Source: Chloroflexota bacterium (GTDB lineage Bacteria > Chloroflexota > Anaerolineae > Anaerolineales > Anaerolineaceae). Taken from it: a stretch of 10,719 nt of DNA. Under the pieces are notes generated by a model. It was not told where the DNA came from. It worked only from the letters and a program-made list of their open reading frames with translations, and made no database searches. Location: the NCBI GenBank assembly GCA_029777225.1, contig JAKOSR010000118.1, positions 1 to 10,719 on the forward strand. The letters are read 5' to 3'. Positions 1-5,628 of the stretch are shown one piece after another. A program made the position numbers and the translations under genes. Position 1 is the stretch's first letter, and the number at the start of each line of letters is the position of its first letter.

Positions 1-58
1 GTTCACCCACCCAGGGCGCACCAGGGATTCGGCGCCCCCACGAAAGTGACTTAACAGC

Positions 59-110
59 ACAAGTTTGCCAAGCGGTGTACAGCGGAAACTTGGCAAACTT
101 GTCAAACTTG
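59..110. repeat. 14-bp inverted repeat within a cluster of 9-nt AAACTTG repeats
   Basis: The arms at 59-72 and 89-102 are perfectly complementary over 14 bp, with a 16-nt loop. The right side also holds three copies of AAACTTG at 86-92, 95-101 and 104-110, with an exact 9-nt period. The left arm carries the reverse form CAAGTTT at 60-66 followed by a partial copy at 69-72. In an alternative fold the 60-72 arm pairs with 98-110 with one mismatch, which places the T-run at 115-119 only 4 nt after the stem. The element lies beyond the stop of upp. Short open stretches entering from the left edge stop at 47-49 and 52-54, so it may be a terminator between convergent genes, a protein-binding cluster, or a dispersed intergenic repeat. 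The repeat itself is certain; its role is not. Confidence 0.8.
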
Positions 111-156
111 CGTGTTTTTCAGCGCGCGCCATGCGGCGCGGACATACAGAATGGCC

Positions 157-780
157 TTATGTGCCGAACTGCCGGTCGCCGGCATCCCCCAAACCAGGCA
201 GGATGTAGCCATGCTCATTCAGGTGGTCATCAATCCCCGCGATGTGAATCGGCACATCCGGGTGAGCGCTGTGTAAAGCCTGGATACCCTCCGGCGCCGC
301 CAGCAGGCCTACGAACTTGATTTTGCGCACACCCCAGTGCTTCAAAATGTCCACTGTGGCCACCGCTGAGCCGCCTGTCGCCAGCATTGGGTCCAAAATC
401 AGGCACACCGAAACGGTGGGCTCCACGGGCAGCCGGTTGTAATAGGCCACCGGCTTGAGCGTGCGTTCATCGCGGTACAAGCCAATATGCCACACTTCCG
501 CGCTCGGCATCAGCTCCCACACGCCCTCCACCATCCCCAGCCCAGCCCGCAGGATGGGTACCAGCCCCACGCGTTCCATCAGGCTGTGCCCCTTGGCAAT
601 CGCCAGCGGCGTCTGCACCTCAATGGGCCGCGTGGCCAGGTCCAGGGTGGCTTCGTAGGCCAGCATGGCCGCGATTTCCCGCACCAGTTCGCGGAATTTC
701 TTGGGCTCGGTGCTGACGTCACGCAGCAGTGTCAGTTTCGTTGAAACCAGGGGATGTGACGAGGGGTAAACATTATCCAT
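157..780 (-). CDS. upp: Uracil phosphoribosyltransferase
   Basis: This is a 207-residue enzyme that converts uracil and PRPP to UMP and pyrophosphate in cytosolic pyrimidine salvage. The PRPP-binding loop is intact at residues 130-138 (DPMLATGGS). The family C-terminal signature runs over residues 184-207, from DDHLNEHGY to GDAGDRQFGT. PILRAGLGM at 75-83 and the YRDE region near 102-105 are also typical. The length matches the usual 206-210. The frame is open 17 codons further upstream, but the ATG at 780 was chosen because a GGAGTG ribosome-binding site lies 6 nt before it and the family N-terminus begins here. The start lies inside the end of the upstream membrane-protein gene (8-nt overlap), suggesting cotranscription and translational coupling. 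No PyrR-type attenuator is visible upstream. Confidence 0.96.
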   Translation of the reverse strand: MDNVYPSSHPLVSTKLTLLRDVSTEPKKFRELVREIAAMLAYEATLDLATRPIEVQTPLAIAKGHSLMERVGLVPILRAGLGMVEGVWELMPSAEVWHIGLYRDERTLKPVAYYNRLPVEPTVSVCLILDPMLATGGSAVATVDILKHWGVRKIKFVGLLAAPEGIQALHSAHPDVPIHIAGIDDHLNEHGYILPGLGDAGDRQFGT

Positions 781-1150
781 GATGAACACTCCGTTTTTGA
801 TAAGAAACAAATACCAGCACCAGGAAGGCAACCAGCCAAAAGCAGCTCGAGGCTGCCAATAACACCTTGAACTCGCGTGTCCGTCCCAGCAGGCGATGCG
901 CCAGCAGGAGCGGGAACACCACCAGCGCCAGCGCGTGCAAAACCCGTGGGCTCGTGGTCAACTTGCTCCAGGCCTGCAACCGCTGGCTGCCCAGCCAGGC
1001 CAGCCCAATCAGCGTCAGCTCCAAAACCCAGCCCAGCCCCAGGAACCACAGCGACAATTCGGAGCCATTCCCGCGGAAGGCGAGAAACGTCCCCAGCATG
1101 TATAGAATGATGGAAGCCCAATAAGCGATCACGCGTTTCGCACCACACAA
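773..1150 (-). CDS. Small four-helix membrane protein of unknown function
   Basis: I do not recognise this family. The 119-125 residue product has four hydrophobic segments, at roughly residues 8-26, 33-54, 70-90 and 97-118 of the longer form, joined by short basic or polar loops, with a basic tail ending QKRSVHHG. It should sit in the cytoplasmic membrane. No ATG opens the frame before the first helix. The candidates are TTG at 1150, with GAAGGGA directly abutting it (too close for a normal ribosome-binding site), and GTG at 1132, about 18 nt after that motif. An in-frame stop at 1187-1189 limits any extension. The end overlaps the start of upp by 8 nt. The topology recalls small accessory or SdpI/DUF-type proteins, but nothing ties it to uracil transport, which normally uses a much larger permease. 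Existence is likely; function is open. Confidence 0.65.
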   Translation of the reverse strand: MCGAKRVIAYWASIILYMLGTFLAFRGNGSELSLWFLGLGWVLELTLIGLAWLGSQRLQAWSKLTTSPRVLHALALVVFPLLLAHRLLGRTREFKVLLAASSCFWLVAFLVLVFVSYQKRSVHHG

Positions 1151-1282
1151 TCCCTTCGGTTGAACGGCGCCCGATGAGCAAACCCATCATGCTGCCTTGC
1201 CAATTTTATCGCATCCGCGGCTGGCTGCGCAGAGGAATTCATCCTGATTGGGGTTGCTGCCCGTGCACATGGGAATGTGGTT

Positions 1283-1288
1283 TACAAT
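1283..1288 (+). promoter_or_regulatory. -10 element placing the transcription start at the yacP start codon
   Basis: TACAAT matches the sigma-70 -10 consensus at five of six positions. Six nucleotides follow it and the next base, 1295, is the A of the ATG of the YacP-like gene. Initiation at the usual distance would make a leaderless mRNA. This agrees with the lack of any Shine-Dalgarno sequence before that ATG. No good -35 is visible: TTGCTG at 1254-1259 has a 23-nt spacer, which is too long. Confidence 0.45.
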
Positions 1289-1294
1289 ACCCGC

Positions 1295-1786
1295 ATGCAG
1301 TACGTCATCGATGGTCACAACCTCATCCCTCATGTGCCTGGCCTCTCCCTGAGTGACCTGGAGGATGAGCAGGCATTGATAGAGCGCCTGGTTGCCTTCT
1401 GCCGTCAAAAAAGAGCCCGAATCACGGTTTTCTTCGACCAGGCCGCCCAAGGTTTCAGTGGCCAGCGGAATCACGGCCTTGTGCTCGCCGTCTTCGTCCC
1501 CCGCTCCAGCAACGCCGACAAGGCCATCGCGGACTACATCCGCAACCAGGGCGCCTCCGCGCGTGACCTCACCGTGGTCAGCTCGGACCGGATGGTCCAG
1601 GCTGCCGTGCGCGAGCACCGCGCCAGGGTCCTTTCCAGCCCCGATTTCGCCGCCCTGCTTGAATCAGCCCGTTTTGAAGTCCCTCCCACGCAGGCCAATA
1701 TGCCCACCCTTACCCCCGAGGAGCTCAAGGAGTGGGAAGAGCTATTCAACCAGTACGGCGCCCCACCTGACGGTCTCATCCCCTAA
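1295..1786 (+). CDS. YacP-like NYN-domain ribonuclease
   Basis: This 163-residue protein belongs to the YacP/Rae1-like NYN (PIN-like) nuclease family. The B. subtilis member Rae1 is a ribosome-associated mRNA endonuclease. The acidic active site is visible: IDGHNLI at residues 5-11 (D6, N9), VFFD ending at D48, NADKAIAD at 73-80 (D75, D80) and VVSSD at 94-98 (D98). The C-terminus (about 128-163) is rich in Pro and Glu. The ATG at 1295 is preferred over the in-frame GTG at 1277 because the fold's first strand begins immediately with QYVIDGHN. There is no ribosome-binding site, but a -10 hexamer lies 6 nt upstream, suggesting a leaderless message. It is transcribed away from upp. The PIG-L gene downstream has its own promoter, so this is probably a monocistron. 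The family call is firm; the RNA target is unknown. Confidence 0.9.
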   Translation: MQYVIDGHNLIPHVPGLSLSDLEDEQALIERLVAFCRQKRARITVFFDQAAQGFSGQRNHGLVLAVFVPRSSNADKAIADYIRNQGASARDLTVVSSDRMVQAAVREHRARVLSSPDFAALLESARFEVPPTQANMPTLTPEELKEWEELFNQYGAPPDGLIP

Positions 1787-1831
1787 TTCGCGAGGCACCG
1801 GCCTTTTCCCCGACCAATTTGCCCGTTGGTA

Positions 1832-1861
1832 TTGCCAGCCTGCGCCTCCCAAGCGTATAAT
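1832..1861 (+). promoter_or_regulatory. Sigma-70 promoter of the PIG-L/CapA/MerR operon
   Basis: The -35 TTGCCA (1832-1837, five of six to consensus) and the -10 TATAAT (1856-1861, perfect) are separated by 18 bp. Transcription should begin near 1868, giving a leader of about 40 nt. This is the strongest promoter in the window. It lies just upstream of three tightly packed genes, none of which has another clear promoter. An inverted repeat overlaps the -10. Confidence 0.75.
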
Positions 1862-1874
1862 CAGCACGTTATAC
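1855..1874. promoter_or_regulatory. Dyad overlapping the -10: candidate operator
   Basis: GTATAA at 1855-1860 and TTATAC at 1869-1874 form a perfect 6-bp inverted repeat with an 8-nt centre, covering the -10 hexamer and the predicted transcription start. A protein bound here would block RNA polymerase. The MerR-type regulator encoded third in the operon is one candidate ligand. However, the position differs from the classic MerR operator, which lies in the spacer between -35 and -10. One arm necessarily resembles the -10 itself, so chance is possible. Confidence 0.35.
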
Positions 1875-1878
1875 AAAC

Positions 1879-1911
1879 ATGTTAGCCACCACGGATAAGA
1901 GCGCCTTATGA
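1879..1911 (+). CDS. Possible 10-codon leader ORF overlapping the PIG-L start
   Basis: ATG at 1879 opens a 10-codon frame encoding MLATTDKSAL and stops at TGA 1909-1911. The stop shares two bases with the ATG of the PIG-L gene at 1908 (an ATGA overlap). The ATG lies about 11 nt after the predicted transcription start, with no strong ribosome-binding site. If translated, termination would deliver ribosomes to the PIG-L start, whose own ribosome-binding site is weak. The peptide has no run of a single amino acid that would suggest attenuation. It may simply be chance. Confidence 0.25.
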   Translation: MLATTDKSAL

Positions 1912-2768
1912 CCACCACTTCAACCACCAATCCACCCCGTATTCTTGCCGTCCTGGCACACCCTGATGACGAAGCCTTTGGCATGGGCGGCACGCTGGCC
2001 CTCTACGCCCAAAAAGGCGCCCGGGTGGACCTGGTGTGTGCCACGCTGGGTGAGGAGGGGGATGTGCGGCCTGAATTCCTGGAAAACGGCCAAACCGTCC
2101 CGGAGGTCCGCAAGGCGGAACTGCTCTGTTCCACCCGCGCCCTCGGCATCAACCGGCTCTTCCTGCTTGGATATCGCGATTCCGGGATGGCCGGCAGCCC
2201 CAGCAACCAACACCCCGACGCCCTGGCCGCGCGGCCGCTTGAAGAAATCGCCGGCCGGATTGAGGCCATCCTTGCCGAAGTGAAGCCCGACGTGGTGCTC
2301 ACCTTTGACCCCGTTGGCGGTTATAAACACCCGGACCATATCCGCATCCATGAGGCCACGGTCTTGGCTTTTTTGAATGCCAGAAAAGCGCTGGACCCGG
2401 CCAACCCCCAGGGGCTCACCCGCCTCTTGTTCCACACCATGCCCAAACACATTTTCAAGCTGGGCATTTTCTTCACCCGCTTACAGGGCCAGGACCCGCG
2501 CAAAGCCGGGGCCAATGGCGATATCGACCTGGTAGATATCGCCTCGCAAGACTTCCCGACCCATTACGTGGTCAATTACAAACAGGTTGAAGCGCAAAAA
2601 AACAGCGCGGCCGCCTGCCACGCCAGCCAGGGTGGCGGCCTGCAGCCCAAAGGCGCGCTTTCCGTGCTTTACAAGGCCTTCGCCCGCCCGGAAGACCGCT
2701 TTATGCAGGGTTGGCCGGCCGTTGAAAAAAACCAAAAAATCAAACACGATATCCTTGAAAGTCGTTAA
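1908..2768 (+). CDS. PIG-L family zinc-dependent N-acetylglucosamine deacetylase
   Basis: This 286-residue LmbE/PIG-L protein should remove acetyl or other acyl groups from a glucosamine-type substrate using zinc. The defining AHPDDE motif is at residues 17-22 (zinc ligands H18 and D21, catalytic base D20). The second motif HPDH is at 141-144, where H144 is the expected third zinc ligand. GYRDSGM at 88-94 is characteristic of the subgroup that includes MshB, Mca and BshB of mycothiol and bacillithiol metabolism. There is no signal peptide, so it is cytosolic. The ATG at 1908 has only a weak AAGAG-type ribosome-binding site and overlaps the stop of a 10-codon ORF. It is the first gene of an operon, with the CapA-like gene starting 2 nt after its stop. 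The substrate could be a thiol precursor, a lipid-linked sugar or an antibiotic; context does not decide. Confidence 0.93.
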   Translation: MTTTSTTNPPRILAVLAHPDDEAFGMGGTLALYAQKGARVDLVCATLGEEGDVRPEFLENGQTVPEVRKAELLCSTRALGINRLFLLGYRDSGMAGSPSNQHPDALAARPLEEIAGRIEAILAEVKPDVVLTFDPVGGYKHPDHIRIHEATVLAFLNARKALDPANPQGLTRLLFHTMPKHIFKLGIFFTRLQGQDPRKAGANGDIDLVDIASQDFPTHYVVNYKQVEAQKNSAAACHASQGGGLQPKGALSVLYKAFARPEDRFMQGWPAVEKNQKIKHDILESR

Positions 2769-2770
2769 CC

Positions 2771-4561
2771 ATGCCAAGGCCCTCCTTACCCCCTCTCTTC
2801 CACGCCCATAAGGCGCGCGCGTCAAAAACTGCCATCATCCTCACCATTGTGTTCGCGCTGCTCCTCTCCGCTTGCACCGCTCCCAGCTCCACAACCCCCA
2901 CCGCGACCCCCACCCTGACGAAGGCCCCGCCCAGCCCCACCCCCAGCCAAACCGCGCTACCCACCCAAACACCCACCCCCACCCCAGTTCCCCTGGCGCT
3001 CACCTTTTGGGCAGACCCCAGTTTACCTGATGATGTTCGTCACCAGGTCAGCCTGCCCCCGGGCGGCAGTTGGGTGGATAAAAGGGACCAGGCCACTTTC
3101 ATCCTGGTGCCCAAAGCAAATAATGCGGATGGGAAGGTACTGGCGGAGACCGTGTGGACCTACGCGCTCGTCGCCCCCTTCCTCACCGTCCAGGATGGCG
3201 TGGATTCCATTGACCTGCAAACTACGCTGAGTGGCAAGGTACAGGAAGGCGCTGGCCTGCCCGTTCCCAACCTCCTGGTGCGCGAAGGCGATACCACCGC
3301 GCTTTTCCAGATGCTCGGCGTCTCCCCCTCAGCCACCGATAGCGCCAGTATGCTGCAATCCGTCCCCGGGGATTACTTCCAGCAGGAAAGCTACCCTGAA
3401 GACCCCGCCTGGGCGATTGTGCCCTTCGACCAACTTACCCCCAGCTGGAAAGTGCTATCCGTGGATGGCGTCTCACCATTGGATATTCCCTACACCCCTG
3501 AAACATACGCGCTTCAACAGACCTATCAGCTGCAGCTAAACGACACCGTCACCCAGCCTCTGGATGAAAACCTGAAAGTCCAACTGGCCGGCGCGCTGCC
3601 CGCGCCCAACCGGGACCAAGCGCAACTGACCAGCCTGGTGATGACCGGCGTCACCGCGATGACCCGCGACACGGCGTTTGCCATGTACACCGAAGGCGTA
3701 ACCTACCCGGCAACCGAGATTGGCGGCGTGCTCAGCTCCGCCGACCTGACGCACATCAGCAACGAGGTCTCTTTTTACGACGATTGCCCCATCCCCAACC
3801 CCGACTACGAGGGCTTCATCTTCTGCAGCGATCCCGCCTACATGGAACTCTTGAAAGCAGTCGGCGCGGATATCATTGAGCTGACCGGCAACCACAACAA
3901 CGACGTGCGCGCCTTATATAAGGTGGATTCAGTGCCCTACACGCTGGACCTCTACCGAAAGAACGGCATGCAATGGTATGCCGGCGGAACGGATTTGGCC
4001 TCAGCCCAGGCGCCACTGCTCATCGAAAATAAGGGTAACAAGCTCGCCTTCATCGGCTGCAACAGCTACGGCCCGGATATGGCCTGGGCGCGGGAGAATA
4101 GCAGCGGCGCGGCTCCCTGTGGGGATTTTGTTTGGCTCATGGATTCCATCCGGGATTTGAAAGCCCAGGGATACCTGCCCATCGTCACCTTCCAATACCA
4201 GGAAGACTACTACCGCACCGCCACCTCCAGCGCCAAACACGATTTTCGCATGGTGGCCGATTCTGGCGCGGTGATTGTCAACGGCAGCCAATCGCATGTC
4301 AGCAAGGTGATGGAGTTTTACGGCGGCGCGCTCGTAACTTATGGCCTCGGGAACTTATTCTTCGACCAACCCGGCTATTACATCACGTATCCAAGCATCA
4401 TTCAGCGTCATTTCTTTTATAATAACAAGCACATCAGCACGCAGCTGATTACCATTGTGGTGGAAGAAACCGCCAAACCGCGCCTTATGACCGATATCGA
4501 AAGACAGGCGTTTCTGGAAGAACTCTTTACCGAATCGGAAGCGCTCAGGAGAGCCCAATGA
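2771..4561 (+). CDS. CapA-like lipoprotein with extra N-terminal domain
   Basis: This 596-residue exported lipoprotein has a basic N-terminus (K14, R16, K19), a hydrophobic stretch at 20-34 and a lipobox LSAC with Cys35 as the lipidation site. Residues 36-75 are a low-complexity Thr/Pro/Ser linker. Residues about 76-255 form a domain I cannot assign firmly; phrases such as AWAIVPFDQL (213-222) recall periplasmic solute-binding proteins. Residues about 288-560 match the CapA/PgsA metallophosphatase-like fold of poly-gamma-glutamate synthesis: TGVTAMTRD at 292-300, ELTGNHNND at 370-378, FQYQEDYY at 474-481 and GSQSHV at 505-510, followed by YGLGNLFFDQ at 524-533. Several usual metal ligands (the Asp of the GD motif, the HW histidine, the first His of GHxPH) appear replaced. 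It starts 2 nt after the PIG-L stop and overlaps the regulator gene by 4 nt. Its role is probably at the cell surface; no pgsB or pgsC homologue is present, so capsule synthesis is not implied. Confidence 0.88.
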   Translation: MPRPSLPPLFHAHKARASKTAIILTIVFALLLSACTAPSSTTPTATPTLTKAPPSPTPSQTALPTQTPTPTPVPLALTFWADPSLPDDVRHQVSLPPGGSWVDKRDQATFILVPKANNADGKVLAETVWTYALVAPFLTVQDGVDSIDLQTTLSGKVQEGAGLPVPNLLVREGDTTALFQMLGVSPSATDSASMLQSVPGDYFQQESYPEDPAWAIVPFDQLTPSWKVLSVDGVSPLDIPYTPETYALQQTYQLQLNDTVTQPLDENLKVQLAGALPAPNRDQAQLTSLVMTGVTAMTRDTAFAMYTEGVTYPATEIGGVLSSADLTHISNEVSFYDDCPIPNPDYEGFIFCSDPAYMELLKAVGADIIELTGNHNNDVRALYKVDSVPYTLDLYRKNGMQWYAGGTDLASAQAPLLIENKGNKLAFIGCNSYGPDMAWARENSSGAAPCGDFVWLMDSIRDLKAQGYLPIVTFQYQEDYYRTATSSAKHDFRMVADSGAVIVNGSQSHVSKVMEFYGGALVTYGLGNLFFDQPGYYITYPSIIQRHFFYNNKHISTQLITIVVEETAKPRLMTDIERQAFLEELFTESEALRRAQ

Positions 4562-5514
4562 CATCGATCGGCAGTTATTCGAGTGAGCCCTTTTACACCA
4601 TCAAGGCCGTTCAAACGCGCTCAGGCATAAAACCCGTCACTTTGCGCGCCTGGGAACGCCGCTATGATCTGCTCCAGCCGGCCCGTATGCCCAACGGGTA
4701 TCGTCTCTACTCCGAACGTGATATCCAATTACTCTTGTGGGTCCAGCGCAAGTTGAATTCAGGTGTGAACATCTCCCAGGTTGTTTCTCAGTACAAGCAA
4801 ATGCAAAGCAAGGGCTTGTGGCCGGAGAGCATCCAAACAGTGACGCGCGAAAAGCCGAAACAAAAGGCCCCCCGCCCGGCCCGCGATTACGCCGAAATGC
4901 TCTTTGGCGCGCTCATCGCGCACAACGAACAGCGCGCCACCCTGATTCTCGAGGACTGCCAGAAGTATTTTGAACTCCTCACTATTTTCCAGGAAATCAT
5001 CCTCCCCGCGATGGAACTGATCAGCCTGGCCTGGTACCGTGGCGAGATTTTACTGGCCACGGAGCACATCGCCGCGAACTACATCAAGAGCCGGTTGATG
5101 GCCACCATGCAGAACCTGCCCCTGGTGAAAGAAGGCGCACTGATCCTGGTGGGCTGCGGGCCCGAAGAAATGAAGGAGTTGGAGCCGCTAATGTTTTCCA
5201 TCCTGCTGCGCCAACAGGGTTACTTCGTGGAATATCTCGGGCCGGATTTGGACGTGGAGGACCTGCTGGATTATTCAGCATCCGTGCGGCCTCGCCTCAT
5301 CTGCCTGACCATCCATGAAGAAAGCACAGCCTTTTTGCTCAAAAACTTCGCGGCGCAGCTGGCCGGCATCCGCGGTAAGCCCAAGCTCGCCTACGCGGGT
5401 AAATACCTGACCGAAAATGAAAAGGCCAGGCAGGAGCTGGGCGGTACCTGGTTGGGAAAGAACCTTTCAGAGTCCATGGAACGAATCAAGGTCTTCTTCT
5501 CAACCATGAACTAA
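4558..5514 (+). CDS. MerR-type regulator with degenerate cobalamin-binding domain (CarH-like)
   Basis: This 318-residue transcription factor has the architecture of CarH/LitR photoreceptor-repressors. Residues 12-80 form a MerR winged helix, with the signature TLRAWERRYDLLQPARMPNG at 28-47 and YRLYSERD following. A basic Pro/Lys linker spans about 95-110. Residues 111-187 are the helical cap and 193-318 the Rossmann-type B12-binding fold. The cap keeps W159-x9-E169-H170, the motif that contacts the adenosyl group in CarH. In contrast, the loop expected to carry the cobalt-ligating D/E-x-H-x-x-G reads PEEMKELEP at 202-210, with no histidine and no glycine. The protein may bind cobalamin base-off, bind another ligand, or be ligand-independent. 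Its ATG overlaps the CapA stop (ATGA), so translation is coupled. A local or autoregulatory role is plausible. There are no carotenoid genes here. Confidence 0.92.
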   Translation: MTSIGSYSSEPFYTIKAVQTRSGIKPVTLRAWERRYDLLQPARMPNGYRLYSERDIQLLLWVQRKLNSGVNISQVVSQYKQMQSKGLWPESIQTVTREKPKQKAPRPARDYAEMLFGALIAHNEQRATLILEDCQKYFELLTIFQEIILPAMELISLAWYRGEILLATEHIAANYIKSRLMATMQNLPLVKEGALILVGCGPEEMKELEPLMFSILLRQQGYFVEYLGPDLDVEDLLDYSASVRPRLICLTIHEESTAFLLKNFAAQLAGIRGKPKLAYAGKYLTENEKARQELGGTWLGKNLSESMERIKVFFSTMN

Positions 5515-5580
5515 CCGCCACCAGCCCGCCCATAGGCAGCCGTCGCATCAATCCGCAAGCACCCTTCCTCAAATTAAGCC

Positions 5581-5608
5581 AAACGACACCCCTCACGGGG
5601 TGTCGTTT
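5581..5608. terminator. Bidirectional intrinsic terminator between convergent operons
   Basis: A perfect 12-bp stem (5581-5592 with 5597-5608) closes a TCAC tetraloop; the inner part is GACACCCC/GGGGTGTC. The plus-strand transcript continues into TTTCTTGTTGTC, and the minus-strand transcript exits through GTTT then GGCTTAATTT. The element sits in the 114-nt gap between the stop of the MerR-type gene (5514) and the stop of glyQS (5629), where both converging operons need to end. The rest of the gap shows nothing else. Confidence 0.88.
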
Positions 5609-5628
5609 CTTGTTGTCAATTATGAGGG

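Noticed and set aside
1..40. Possible tRNA 3' end on the minus strand (GAATCCC and GGTGCGCCC)
   Set aside because: The would-be T-loop begins GCCGAAT instead of TTCGAAT and the T-stem does not pair, so there is no tRNA.
1..54. 3' ends of plus-strand reading frames stopping at 49 and 54
   Set aside because: Only about 16 codons are visible and none is recognisable, so a partial gene cannot be supported.
125..140. GC-rich hairpin CGCGCC-ATGC-GGCGCG just past the upp stop
   Set aside because: The 6-bp stem is followed on the minus strand by an A-rich stretch rather than a T-run, so it does not fit an intrinsic terminator for upp. Such GC stems are common by chance here.
732..1190. 152-residue minus-strand ORF overlapping the membrane protein and upp
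   Set aside because: It runs out of frame through both genes and its translation is low-quality (Arg/Gly/Ala rich, no motif). The overlapping frame gives four clean membrane helices and correct coupling to upp.
1196..1208. TAAAAT on the minus strand as a -10 for the membrane protein/upp pair
   Set aside because: There is no -35 at a usable distance, and the implied start has no clear relation to either candidate start codon. A promoter must exist in this spacer but cannot be placed.
1793..1807. Weak hairpin AGGC-ACCG-GCCT followed by TTT after the YacP-like gene
   Set aside because: Four base pairs and a broken T-run are too little to call a terminator.
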